Source: Phialocephala subalpina (taxonomy: Eukaryota; Ascomycota; Leotiomycetes; Helotiales; Mollisiaceae). Taken from it: a stretch of DNA of 22,137 nucleotides. The position numbers and the translations under genes are program-made. This document shows positions 9,991 to 19,390 of this stretch, in pieces. The number at the start of each line of letters is the position of its first letter. Positions within the stretch are counted from its first letter, which is position 1. Under the pieces are notes generated by a model. That model did no database searches, was not told where the DNA came from, and saw nothing but the letters and a program-made list of their open reading frames with translations. The stretch spans positions 142,947 through 165,083 of the forward strand of contig FJOG01000071.1 of assembly GCA_900073065.1 (NCBI GenBank). Reading direction: 5' to 3'.

Positions 9991-11050
9991 CATAAAAAGG
10001 AGACGCGTCGACGTGCCTTATCAGCTCACACGGTGGTCCGTGCCGTCAAGTCCTGGCAAAAGCCAAGAGATCGGCAGTATCAAGAGATCGGTAGTATCCG
10101 GCCACCGCCACCGCCACCGCCTTCCGTCTTGGCCCTAATCACATTTTGACCCAAAATGTAATGCAGTATATACCCTCGGGATCCATGTACAACTTTACAG
10201 CTTCAGACTCGAGAATCCCAAGCACGTTAACACAAAGTACCGCGAGGCTTCAGGCTTCTTCGGAATATTGTTTCTGGTCATCAAATCGCACAGGTTTTTC
10301 ATTCGCGCGCCTTTCAACTTCGGAAACGAGACTTAAAGCTTGTACACGTCCCAGGCTCTCGCAAAGAACGAATCAAGCAAATCCTCCGAAATTATGTGCC
10401 CTTGGGCCGAGTTCACATCGACATTCGGACAAGGAGACCGCGATACTCGTACTGAACATGTGGCTAATCAGGAGAATCTCGAAGTCAAGTCCAGAAGTAG
10501 TTTAGTTGCGGCGCAAACCAAGTTTCCCCTCAAACAGCTGATGCCAAAGCAAGCTCGAGACAAGCTATAGGCTTCTTTACCCATGTTCAACCAGATTTAG
10601 CTCTTGCGGCTCGGTGTTACTCCTAAATGGCCGTCTCACCCGAATCCACATCTTGGCACACAAGAGGTCCCTTTGGCACGGTTAGTTGTGGGGCTCACCG
10701 GAAAATTAAGTATGCGCTGACTCGGTATCTTCTAACCCGCTGGTTACGCGCTTCCCAGTGTCCGCAATTATCCGCACACAAAAAAAGTCACCAACTTCAA
10801 CACTTTGGTATTAATGAACAGGACAATAAAACTTCTCGAAATTAGACTCTAATTAAAGAGAAGAGCAATACTAATCGTCTGGTATAATTTTCATGAGACT
10901 TGAGCTATTATTACTATCGTTACAAGCTATCGAACTCTGTCGATATTTTGATGTTCTTCGATTTTCGCGTATATGGTGTGCGGATAATTGCATACACCAG
11001 GAGGCGCTCGGCCAGCTCTACCCCGCACCTAAACCCACACCTCCATACGC
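9991..11050. other. Intergenic region upstream of the sugar transporter
   Basis: A 17-bp tandem duplication (CAAGAGATCGGCAGTAT, one mismatch) occupies 10064-10097, and a short GCCACC microsatellite lies at 10101-10121. On the minus strand between about 10150 and 10500 one frame reads protein-like in stretches (ALSLVSEVERRANEKPVRF) but is broken by several stops; it may be a relic of a gene. The rest shows nothing I can name. Confidence 0.4.
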
Positions 11051-11105
11051 CTCGCTTGACCCCAGTTAACCCCAGTTGACTCCAGTTGACTCCAGTTGAC
11101 TCCAG
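11021..11105 (+). promoter_or_regulatory. Phased decamer repeats and CreA-like sites in the transporter promoter
   Basis: From 11051 the sequence runs in exact 10-bp steps: CTCGCTTGAC, CCCAGTTAAC, CCCAGTTGAC, TCCAGTTGAC, TCCAGTTGAC, TCCAGCGGAT. A 10-bp period is about one helical turn, so all copies face the same side of the DNA. CCCCGC at 11021-11026 and CCCCAG at 11060-11065 and 11070-11075 are reverse complements of the CreA carbon-repressor consensus SYGGRG. They sit 150-240 bp before the ATG of a sugar transporter, where glucose repression would be expected. Binding is inferred, not shown. Confidence 0.55.
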
Positions 11106-11145
11106 CGGATCTTCTCCAAAATGGGGAGGCGGGACAGCATGAAAG

Positions 11146-11151
11146 TATAAG
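11146..11151 (+). promoter_or_regulatory. TATA-like element of the transporter gene
   Basis: TATAAG, 105 bp before the ATG at 11257 and followed by a CT-rich tract (about 11201-11219), which in fungi often precedes the transcription start. Confidence 0.4.
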
Positions 11152-11256
11152 AGGCAGTAGCGTTCCCCATCACTGGCGGGTTTGTTCCTCGTTCCTTATG
11201 ACCTTGTCCTCCTCTCCTAAACTACACATTATTCATCCAGGCGAACATCAGCCAAA

Positions 11257-13116
11257 ATGGACGTTGGCGCTATCCCGACTCCCGTCGTCGGGGACGAAAA
11301 GGGAACATATAGCGATTCACCAGAAGTTGAATCCTGTGCCCACGTCGATCATGCCTATGATCTTGACAAAGATGCGAAAGCCGCCGATTACAAGGCGGGT
11401 GCAGTCGAGGCAGAGAATGCGGAGCACAATATGGGGGTGCTGGAGGCCGTTCGAGCCTACCCGATGGCTTCTTTCTGGGCATTTGTCATGTCCTTCACCA
11501 TTGTAAGCTGCCTTTCCTTCACCTAACCTTGCCCCTGGCGAGGAATCCCAGCTAACACTATCCCAAGATCATGGAATCCTACGATGTCTTCCTCATGGGC
11601 AATTTCCTCGCCCTACCTGCGTTCAAACAGAAATACGGTATAATCGACCAGGCAACAGGAGCGCATGTCATCGCCTACAAGTGGCAATCTGCTTTTCAAG
11701 TGTCTGGCCAGCTCGGTGCCCTCATCGGCGTCTTCCTTGCTGGTCCTCTTACTAGTCGAATCGGATACCGGTATGCGACCTTGATCGGCCTCATGTCCTT
11801 AAACGGCTTTATCTTCATCTTCTACTTTGCCAAGTCCCTTCCACTTATGTTCGTGGCCCAGCTTCTCGAGGGTTTGCCATGGGGTATTTTTATTGCCAAC
11901 GCGCCGGCATATTGCTCCGAGATCGTTCCGATAAAGCTGCGAGCCCCTGCTACCCAGATGCTGCAGATGTTCTGGGCGATTGGCAGTATTATTGTTGGAG
12001 CCGTCACCTACGTTTACAACGGCGAGACAGGCGAATCGGCCTATAGGTACGTACTTATCTGTATTGCAAGCAAGTGCATCGATGACTAAAAAAAACAGAA
12101 TTCCCATTGCACTCCAATGGATGTTCCCTACCCCACTCGCTATCCTCATCTTTTTTGCACCAGAGTCGCCTTGGTGGCTGGTTCGAAAGGGACGTCTCGA
12201 TGAAGCAGCACATTCGGTCGGGCGCCTTGGACGCAGGTCGAGGATAAATCCTACTGAGACTGTCGCCATGATGCGCCGTGTCATTGAGCTTGAGACGTCT
12301 ACCAAGCAGCCAAGCCATTTGGAACTGTTCAAAGGCACTGACGCCTACCGTACCGCCATTGTGTGCGGTGTGTACTTGGCACAAAACCTTACGGGTAACC
12401 TCATCGCCAATCAGGCTGTCTACTTCTTCCAGCGTGAGTTTTATTACCCCTCTCTTTGTAGATGTATATACTGATCTAAACCAGAGGCTGGCGTTGGGGA
12501 GAATCTTTCGTTCGCCCTAGGGCTTATCACTTCGGCTCTACAAATGATCTTTGTTATGCTTTCTTGGATCCTCACCACGTACTTTGGCCGACGTAGTATC
12601 TACCTCTGGGGCTCGGCTGTAAACACCTTCCTATTGATCTGCCTTGGTATCGCAGCCTCTGTCGGCAAGTCGACCCCATCCAGTCTGGCACAAGCATCCC
12701 TGGGCCTTATCGTCTCCGTCTTGTTCACATTAGGACCCGCACCCGCCTCATGGGTCATTATTGGAGAAACGTCAGCCATCCGCCTCAGGCCCCTTACAAC
12801 TGGAATGGGACGTGCTTCGTACTACATCATTGAGATTCCTTGCATTTTCTTAGCAAGTTATATGCTTAACCCGACTGTAAGACTCCTGACTCCGCGTCTT
12901 GTGTTAATAATTGCTGACATACTGCAGGGTGGAAATCTTGGCGGCAAGTGCGGCTATGTCTGGGGTGCTACTGGTCTCCTTTGCTTGATCACGGCGTACT
13001 TCTTCTTACCTGAGATGAAGGGTCGATCCTACCGTGAGATTGACATCTTGTTCAAGCGTAAGGTCCCGGCTCGCAAGTGGAAGGAAGTTGAGCTCGATGT
13101 GCAGGACGACGAGTAG
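11257..13116 (+). CDS. MFS sugar/H+ symporter, alpha-glucoside (maltose) permease type, 546 aa
   Basis: Plasma-membrane proton-coupled sugar uptake protein. Five exons: 11257-11502, 11568-12046, 12099-12433, 12485-12876 and 12928-13116. All introns are GT...AG, and every junction keeps frame. ATG is in an excellent context (GCCAAAATGG). An acidic cytosolic N-terminus is followed by helices starting near ASFWAFVMSF. Then come ESYDVFLMGNF, QLGALIGVFLAGPLTSRIGY (the G-x3-D/R-x-G loop, with TSRIGYRY in place of the usual DRxGRR), PESPWWLVRKGR (typical of the maltose-permease group) and LPEMKGRSYREID before KVPARKW near the C-terminus. Length and motif order match the Mal31/Mal61-like group, so alpha-glucosides such as maltose are the likely substrates, though specificity cannot be read from sequence. 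No lesion is seen. CreA-like sites upstream suggest glucose repression. Confidence 0.95.
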
Positions 13117-13919
13117 ACAATTTGTTCAGGGAATTAGTCGCAAGACATGCTCAGGGGCTATACAATGGTGGCCGAGGAATAGAACACATGATTTAGTGAC
13201 GGTAGTCTAGAACATGAGATAGACCAAATGCATGCATATCGTGGAACTCGTGCTAGATACAGTGATTTCGAATCGCGCCGGATCTCTATCGAGAAGAACC
13301 CAACTTCATGTAGAATTAAAAGACGGTTGATCACACACCATGGTAGCCTTGCTTTTAAATTAGGTCGAGCCATATACTTAATTAGTGTACAAAATACGCA
13401 GAACGCCCAATCAATATGTTTCGTCGTCGGTTCTTGATCACGTGGGAATTTCCTGGTCCTAAAAGCAACCCAATGTAGTTGAACTCGATCCGAAGGTAGC
13501 TGCAGAGACAGTGATACCAACAACAGTAGAAGCTTTTCGGTTCACCCACTAAATAAAGCTTGCCTGCTCCCTGGTAAACACCAAACCAATCGCAGTCTCC
13601 TGATCGAGTTCCAAGACGACCGGAATGAAAAGTAAGTCAGCAGAGAAATTGTCTTGAACACCATAATCGCTACTAATGAACTACCAAGAAGATGTATCCG
13701 GAGGAGCTTACCCTTGCTAAGTCCATCGCTATATTGAAACATTGTTCCAACAAAGCTTCAACAAAGCTTCGAGAAGAGAGATCAAAACGGCGAGGAGGAA
13801 ATGACACTCAATGGAATACAGGGCTTATTGAGTAAGGAATATTGCATCTCATTCGGTACGACCCGTGTATCATATACTTCTACTTCGGCCCACACGGAAT
13901 TCTTCTACCAGCAGGCAAC
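13117..13919. other. Region downstream of the transporter, no firm gene
   Basis: 13117 onward is the transporter 3' UTR. Two conflicting weak coding hints exist: a minus-strand reading from ATG 13742 that would need a splice at GTAAGC, and a 47-codon plus-strand frame at 13692-13835 with a good ATG context. Neither has a recognisable domain or an unambiguous intron. An 11-bp tandem repeat (CAACAAAGCTT) occurs near 13747-13768. Confidence 0.35.
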
Positions 13920-14192
13920 TTATAGACGCAATGGATGATTGGCCTCGAGCTGTGTGCTTGCACATGATGACCTCAATCCCCCAGCTTCAAGATAACTCAG
14001 TATGGTCAAGGTAATAGGACTTCGAGACTTTTGGATGATTGAGCTTGCTTGTTGCTCTCCGAATAAGATGCTATTGACTTGTTTCGATGTTATGATCTTG
14101 GTTCTCAACTGAGAACCCAAGCTTCCTGCTGCTCCCAAAACTTGACGACTAATGACACCGCGCCTATTGACATCTAGAAAATAATCGCTCAT
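13920..14192 (-). CDS. Hypothetical protein, 90 aa
   Basis: Uninterrupted frame from a true ATG at 14192 to TAA at 13920. It is a basic, Ser-rich polypeptide with no signal peptide, membrane segment or motif that I recognise (begins MSDYFLDVNRRG). No introns are needed. Ninety open codons at this base composition can arise by chance, so this is only a candidate. Confidence 0.2.
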   Translation of the reverse strand: MSDYFLDVNRRGVISRQVLGAAGSLGSQLRTKIITSKQVNSILFGEQQASSIIQKSRSPITLTILSYLEAGGLRSSCASTQLEANHPLRL

Positions 14193-14502
14193 ACTCGCGG
14201 AAATTCCAATGCCTTTGATTCGATCTGATGCTGCATTTGAAACCTTGACCTGAAAAGGTTTCCAACCTCACAAGCAACAAACAAAGAAGGCCAAAACAGT
14301 CATGATTGAACGAAGCTTTCGAGCACAGGGCTAGAGTCCACAAACCTTGAATGGCTACAGTGGTTATTTAAAGTTTGTGATGCTCCAATTGCCTTTTGCT
14401 TCTTTGGGAATTGGTCTGAAACATTGATCTCGAGCCCAAATCTGTATGCGATAGGTTGGGGGGAGACCAGTCAAGGGAGACAAGTCTTCATGACATCAGC
14501 TA
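14193..14502. other. Spacer before the inverted-repeat element
   Basis: Short spacer of normal composition with no frame or site that I can support. Confidence 0.4.
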
Positions 14503-14557
14503 AACTCAGCCCTACCCGCCTGAAACAGCTACCCCTCACAAAGCTCATGGCCATCAG

Positions 14558-14939
14558 ATGATGTCTGCGATCGAGAAAAGTGGAATGTGGGAGTAAGTGC
14601 GTGTGACTTTTGGTAAGCGCAAGCGCGCCAGAGTGTTTCCAGGACGTGCCCCTCTGAATGATATCTTTCAGGAAGAGGTAGACGGGCAGCACGTGAAAAT
14701 CCCTCAAGTGTACGTGGATTGGGATGCGAAGACCTTGGTGGAAGAGGAGCTAGAATCAGCACTAGAGCCAACCAAAAGACGTGGCAAGATGCTCGTCACA
14801 GGTAAGATTCTCAGCCCGCCGTCTCTATTAGGGCTGACGAGTTTTTGAAGTGTCTGCCACCGAAGAAGTTCGAGATGAGTTGCGCACGCTTGTGCAGGAC
14901 TATGCGGAGGATGGGGTGAGCTTGCTGGAATTAGATTAA
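14558..14939 (+). CDS. Spliced gene inside the inverted-repeat element, unknown function, about 97 aa
   Basis: ATG at 14558 lies 17 bp inside the left inverted repeat. Exon 1 14558-14592, intron 14593-14631 (GTAAGT...GCGCCAG, 39 nt), exon 2 14632-14801, intron 14802-14850 (GTAAGA, GCTGAC branch, AAG), exon 3 from 14851. All junctions keep frame and bring together acidic, helix-like sequence (VPQ-type IPQVYVDWDAKTLVEEELES and VSATEEVRDELRTLVQDYAE). It ends at TAA 14937-14939, or, if a 34-nt intron at 14916-14949 is used, continues through a Lys/Arg-rich exon to TAG at 15169-15171. No family is recognised. The splicing evidence is good; the first intron is short, and I cannot tell whether the gene still works. 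Confidence 0.5.
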
Positions 14940-15171
14940 CCGCGCTGAGGAACGTCTCGAGACCCCTGACTTGGGTCGTGGAAAGATAGATACCGTAGAT
15001 AGAAAGAGAATTGCATGGGAAAAGGCCGTCAGGACACATTGCTTAAACAAACGTGCTCGTAAAACCAGTTGCGGGGAGCCATCGTGTTTTACAAGAGACG
15101 AGAACGATGGTATTGCATCTCAATCACATGACCAGATCCTGAATCACCCAAAATTCTGTACAGCCAGGTAG

Positions 15172-16014
15172 AGACGTCGCTCAGATTGAGAGCATTCGCC
15201 CAGGTAAGGCACTTGCTCAATGAAAACCACCCGCCTCGGGTGGAAGGCTCTGCTCTCTCCGCGACGAAGCCTTCAAAGACCATAGCTCTCCCCGACATCG
15301 TCTTCTGTAGGTGGGGTTCTCTGAGATGACATACGCTCCTCTACACGCTCTCGAAGGGGCTTGATTCTCCTCTGAAACCGCTTCGAGGCGTTAGAATCTT
15401 CTATAAATAGTCTCTGAGAAGAGATTCTCTCCTCGGAGCCCGGGCGAGGAAGACTTTTCCCAGAAGCACAGACCTACTAAAAGAATATTCCTTCGGGGGG
15501 AACATGTACGTAGGAGGTCGGAGCTCACAAGAGATAAACCCAAGGAGAATTATGTGTCAAGGAGCTACTTCCGAGGAGCGGGAGCTTCCGAGGAGAGAGC
15601 ATCGAGGAGATTTTAGTACTTAAGAGCCGGACCTCCTCCAACTATTATCCACCGTACCGTTTTACGCCATTACGCTTTACTCCGAAATGTTCAAATGTAA
15701 GAGTACGAGCGATTCAAAGGAGTTTTGACCCAAGCTTTCAGGCCAGCTTTTCTACATACTATTGAAAGGAAACTTCTCCAACGTTTCGTTGTCCCGGCCT
15801 CTATCTGACCCGCTGTGACGGAATATTCCAAAGTATGTTTCGTGACGCGTAATCGAGACGTGTGACTCGCTATGATAGAACATTCTAGACTCTGTCTTGA
15901 TCCTATTCAAGCTTCGATAAAGTGGCCTTTAAGATGTTCTACCCCTAAGCTTCGCTAAGAGTACTCCCCTTGCTAGCGTGGCCCGCCTTCCACATGCTTA
16001 TCTTTGCAGCCGCC
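15172..16014. other. Gene-free interior of the inverted-repeat element
   Basis: Contains GAGGAG-rich repeats (TTCCGAGGAG twice near 15568-15600), a TATAAATA at about 15401-15408, and the diverged 57-bp direct repeat noted separately. No convincing coding frame. Confidence 0.4.
15806..15903. repeat. Diverged 57-bp direct repeat
   Basis: TGACCCGCTGTGACGGAATATTCC at 15806 (read as two halves, TGACCCGCTGTG and ACGGAATATTCC) recurs at 15863 as TGACTCGCTATG and ATAGAACATTCT, followed by a shared TGT and TTGA/TTCGTGA pattern. Many of the differences are C/T or G/A, as expected from RIP or long decay. Confidence 0.5.
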
Positions 16015-16053
16015 TTGTGAGGGGCAGCTGTTTTAGGCGGGGAGGGCTGAGTT

Positions 16054-16423
16054 CGCTGGTTCGTGCCACCAAGGATGCTTGTCATTTGATATTATTTACG
16101 TCGCGCTGTTACTCCGCGCCAAGCTATTTTTGTTTACACGCAACAACCTGCCAACCAGATTTCTTCCACAACCACTACGACCTGACGTACGACAGCCCGT
16201 TCGACAACTCTCGATCAATACGACTGAACAAAAACTAATATCAAATATATTCGTATTTTTCGAGTTCAGTACAACAAATTCTTTGGTTCGCAATCTAAAT
16301 GTCGTTCTAATCATCTGCAATTGCCCCTCCTTTACCGCCCCACCAAGCGTTGAGAAGCAGTGCTACTGCATCCATTAGTCCACTACACTCCTTTCACATC
16401 CTATAAAACATTATAAAATCATC
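16054..16423 (+). promoter_or_regulatory. cdc2 promoter and 5' leader region
   Basis: Only 370 bp separate the inverted-repeat element from the cdc2 start codon, so this must hold most of the proximal promoter. It is pyrimidine-rich towards the gene. CTATAAAACATTATAAAATC just before the ATG is probably 5' leader, since it lies within 25 bp of the start. No defined regulator site was recognised. Confidence 0.45.
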
Positions 16424-17631
16424 ATGGAGAATTACCAGAAGCTGGAAAAGGTCGGAGAAGGTTAGTACGCCTCAATACAGGCCGGGTCGCGCTTCGATGA
16501 GTCTCCAGACACGTCTGGCCCCTTAAACGCCAACTACTGACTCCTCCATAAAGGTACATACGGTGTAGTCTACAAAGCGCGCGATCTCCTTCACTCGGGA
16601 CGAATCGTTGCTCTCAAGAAGATTCGCCTCGAAGCCGAAGATGAAGGTGTCCCCAGTACCGCAATTCGCGAAATTTCTCTCCTTAAAGAAATGAACGACC
16701 CAAACATTGTCCGTCTCCTCAACATCGTACACGCTGATGGCCACAAACTTTACCTCGTCGTCGAATTTCTGGATCTAGATTTGAAGCGATACATGGATGC
16801 GCTCCCAGTGTCTGATGGTGGACGAGGCAAATCTCTTCCTGAAGGATCTGGACCTGACTTGGGAAGACTCGGCTTGGGAGACGCGATGGTAAAGAAGTTT
16901 ATGAGTCAATTGTGCGAGGGTGTTCGATACTGTCACAGCCATCGCGTCCTACATCGAGATCTCAAGCCGCAGAATCTATTGATCGATCGCGAAGGAAACC
17001 TTAAGCTTGCGGATTTCGGTCTTGCGCGCGCTTTCGGTGTTCCTCTTCGCACCTACACCCATGAAGTTGTCACCCTCTGGTACAGATCACCAGAGATTCT
17101 ACTTGGAGGTCGCCAATACTCGACTGGTGTTGATGTGTGGTCTGTTGGATGTATCTTTGCTGAAATGTGCACTCGAAAACCCCTGTTCCCTGGCGATTCT
17201 GAGATCGATGAAATCTTCAAGATCTTCAAGTAAGTTTACACCCGAGTAATTGTCGCTCCTTCGCTGGTCCTCTAGGGGCCACTACCATGAAGGCCGAGCT
17301 ATCTTCCTTTGCCATAATACATGCTAATGTAACCAGACTGTTAGGCACCCCCACCGAAGCCGACTGGCCCGGCGTCATGGACAAGACCTGCTTCCCCGAC
17401 TTCAAATCCTCCTTCCCCAAATGGCAACGCGACCAATTCAAACCCCTCTGCACCAACCTCGACGAACACGGCCTCGACCTTCTTGAAATGATGCTGGTCT
17501 ACGATCCTGCCGGCCGCATCTCTGCCAAGCAAGCCTGCATCCATCCCTACTTTGAAGATGGTAGCGCTGCATACTCTGGTCATGGTCTGGGTCCGACGTA
17601 CAAGGGCGCCGTCGCGAATGGCTACCATTGA
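16424..17631 (+). CDS. cdc2: Cyclin-dependent kinase Cdc2/CDK1, 335 aa
   Basis: Master serine/threonine kinase of the cell cycle, active with cyclins in nucleus and cytoplasm. Exons 16424-16460, 16554-17229 and 17337-17631. Introns of 93 and 107 nt have CTGAC and CTAAT branch sites and keep frame. Glycine loop [11 protein letters not shown] with inhibitory sites Thr14 and Tyr15, catalytic Lys34, the cyclin-binding [18 protein letters not shown] (PSTAIRE), catalytic loop [11 protein letters not shown] in LADFGLAR, activation segment [14 protein letters not shown] with the CAK-phosphorylated Thr, and [12 protein letters not shown]. The insert [14 protein letters not shown] after the N-lobe is typical of filamentous ascomycete Cdc2/NimX. 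Full family length, no lesion. The start is fixed by the conserved [13 protein letters not shown] beginning. Confidence 0.98.
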
Positions 17632-18068
17632 GCGACTGCATCGGCTCCCACTTCCTCACAGTTGTAGTGGCAGAGCACCGGGGAAATGAGAGATGAGGGA
17701 TGAATACCGAGCTTATATTGCACCAGCAGTCTTAGGCTTCAGGATACATAGGGCAGTGGGGCTAGGAACAGGAGGGACAGATATAAAATACGGACTACTT
17801 TATTCCTTTGTCGTGGCTGGACATATTCTTGCTGAATTCACATGTTTGTTTGTATTCAGGGGCAGGCAAGCTTATCTAGCGGATTAGTCGGATTAATCTC
17901 ACGCGTGTATGTGTACACAGCATGCTCAATGATGCGTAGGCGAATAGGGAACGTAAAGGGCAGGTCTTGTGTGAAGTGTGATGCTCTGATGGCTGTATAT
18001 TGATTCTTATATATGTATGTTCCCAGTAAGTCCCCTTCCTTTCCAATCCCAATAGGGACGCCGCGATA
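17632..18068. other. cdc2 3' UTR and spacer
   Basis: No coding signal beyond a 64-codon frame lacking any motif. Probably contains the cdc2 polyadenylation region; no clear signal was picked out. Confidence 0.4.
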
Positions 18069-18537
18069 CAGTGGGTGGCCACAAGTCTGTCCGATTGGGC
18101 TGTTTTACACCAAAACGCCTAGATAGCCCTGGACTGTTTTGACCGAATAGCGTTCTTAGATCTACCGTAGATTTTACAATTTAAGTAAGATTTACTAAAT
18201 ATACACTTCTACGTACTTAGAATTTTACGTTTTATCCCTTTTCAAGCTATAAAATAAGATAATATTAAGCACTTTTATAACTTCGCGAATTTACTATGTA
18301 AATAAGCGAGTAAATCGAGAAAATCAAAAAGTGAAAATTAATAAATTATATCGCATATAGAAATAAGCCTCTAAAAGACTTATATTTGAGTATATATAAT
18401 AAGAAGTAATTATTAATCGTATTCTAAAAGGATTATTATTTTGATTTAAAAGGGCGCTAGATTTTCTTGGAATTAAAGTGGGCGTTTTGGCAGTTTTTGG
18501 TGTGATTTTCGCGAGTCGGACAGACTTGTGGCCACTG
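18069..18537. mobile_element. MITE-like element with terminal inverted repeats and AT-only core, 469 bp
   Basis: GTGGCCACAAGTCTGTCCGA at 18075-18094 is perfectly inverted at 18516-18535. Outer ends are CAGTG at 18069 and CACTG ending at 18537. Imperfect inverted similarity continues inward (TACACCAAAA and CAAAACGCC on the left, matching TTTTGGTGTG and GGCGTTTTGG on the right), giving arms of roughly 50-60 bp. The interior 18180-18460 is almost pure A/T with no frame, as after RIP. CAGT-type ends and a TA just before the left end suggest a pogo/Fot1-like Tc1-mariner relative, but the right flank reads AT, so the TA duplication is not confirmed. Too short to encode a transposase. Confidence 0.75.
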
Positions 18538-18671
18538 ATTGTATGCCTCATTGATCTGCCCATCCTTCATGATAACCACATACATCCAATCTTTCCGTCA
18601 CTTTCCAATAAACATTCTCCCAGTGATATTCCAACACATCCCCAGCCATCTAATCATCCGCCAAACTTCCA

Positions 18672-18920
18672 CTACCGCTTCCACTGCCAGACGAAGAACT
18701 TCCTCCCCTTTGCGGCAGCTACCATACGGTAGATGCCGAATAATATCAATATAAGCACCGCGAATAAGATGACGATGATGATGGCAATCACATCGTTCTC
18801 GGGTATGCATTTGCGCAGCGTGTTGTAGTGTGTTGGTGTTGCATTTGCGGCGGAGAAGAGGTTGAAGAATGTGAGGAGTGTCAGGAGGAGCGATGCTGGG
18901 GAGAGGGCGAGAGATGATAT
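18672..18920 (-). pseudogene. Small signal-peptide plus one-TM protein gene, start codon apparently lost
   Basis: A stop-free frame ending in TAG at 18672 encodes a signal-like hydrophobic segment (LLLTLLTFFNLFSAANA), a short loop with one Cys (TPTHYNTLRKCIPENDV), a strong membrane segment (IAIIIVILFAVLILILFGIY) and a basic tail (AAAKGRKFFVWQWKR). This is the layout of small fungal membrane proteins, about 82 residues from 18920. There is no ATG in the right place: codon 18918-18920 reads ATA in a context (ACAAA-ATA-TC) that would be an ideal start with ATG. The ATG to ATA change is a CpA to TpA transition on the other strand, the RIP-type change. The frame stays open upstream to an acceptor-like CTAACGTCTTCCCAG near 18986, so an upstream exon lost in the adjacent AT block is the alternative. 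Family unknown. Confidence 0.45.
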
Positions 18921-19080
18921 TTTGTATGTGGCATGTATGTGTGTGGAGGAATACGAATTGGCCTTGGTGGTAATAAGAATGATCGCTGGGAAGACGTTAG
19001 CAGGAGATTTAATGCACGACGAACGGTTTTCCTCGCAGAGGAATCGAAGACTAGAGCAGCAAGAAACGTACCTCTCAAAA

Positions 19081-19390
19081 AACTTAGCCTCGTCTTAAAG
19101 CAGGGCAAAATAATAGACTCAAATATCGTAATTCGTAATTACCAAAAGATACACAGATAAATATCTTTTCAAAGCTCAAAAATAAAATATAAAAAGAAAA
19201 AGAAAGTATTAAATTTATAATTTATTTTATATATTTAATAATTTTATGATTTTTCTTTAAATAAATTTGAATAATATTTATTCGATTAAATGAAAATTAT
19301 AAATTTTAATAATATATTTATATTAAAAATAAATAATATTAAAATTAAATTAAAATATTAATATTAATATTAATTAATAAATTCGCTGCA
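19081..19390. other. AT-only block, RIP-like
   Basis: Nearly pure A/T with runs of ATTAAT and TAAATA and no coding content. It lies just upstream of the broken small membrane-protein gene. Boundaries are sharp at about 19085 and 19385. Confidence 0.7.

Larger units (their letters stand above)
14503..16053. mobile_element. Putative 1.55-kb element with 39-bp terminal inverted repeats
   Basis: The left arm 14503-14541 and right arm 16015-16053 are inverted copies of TTGTGAGGGG(T/C)AGCTGTTT then (C/T)AGGCGGG(T/G)AGGGCTGAGTT, identical at 36 of 39 positions. Weaker similarity continues outward to TTGTC near 14480 and 16083. The outer ends are therefore AACTCAGCCC...GGGCTGAGTT. Inside lies a small spliced gene at the left end (14558-14939), then about 1 kb with no clear gene but GAGGAG-rich and locally repetitive sequence. 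No transposase motif (DDE, RNase H-like) is visible and no obvious target-site duplication could be fixed. It may be a non-autonomous DNA transposon, a cassette that captured a gene, or two copies of a shared repeat lying inverted. Confidence 0.6.

Noticed and set aside
10150..10500. Possible relic of a transcription regulator on the minus strand next to the sugar transporter
   Set aside because: Several stops and no Zn2Cys6 or other diagnostic motif could be found.
11270..12384. Minus-strand and alternate-frame ORFs across the sugar transporter
   Set aside because: They are shadows of the spliced transporter gene.
13692..13835. 47-codon plus-strand frame starting MYPEELTLAK
   Set aside because: Protein-like, but no splice partner keeps frame and a competing minus-strand reading exists; too weak to annotate.
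15390..15480. TATAAATA and nearby short inverted repeats as a possible LTR
   Set aside because: No second LTR copy, primer-binding site or TG...CA boundaries were seen.
16523..17659. Minus-strand ORFs across cdc2
   Set aside because: They lie antisense to a highly conserved kinase with fully resolved exons.
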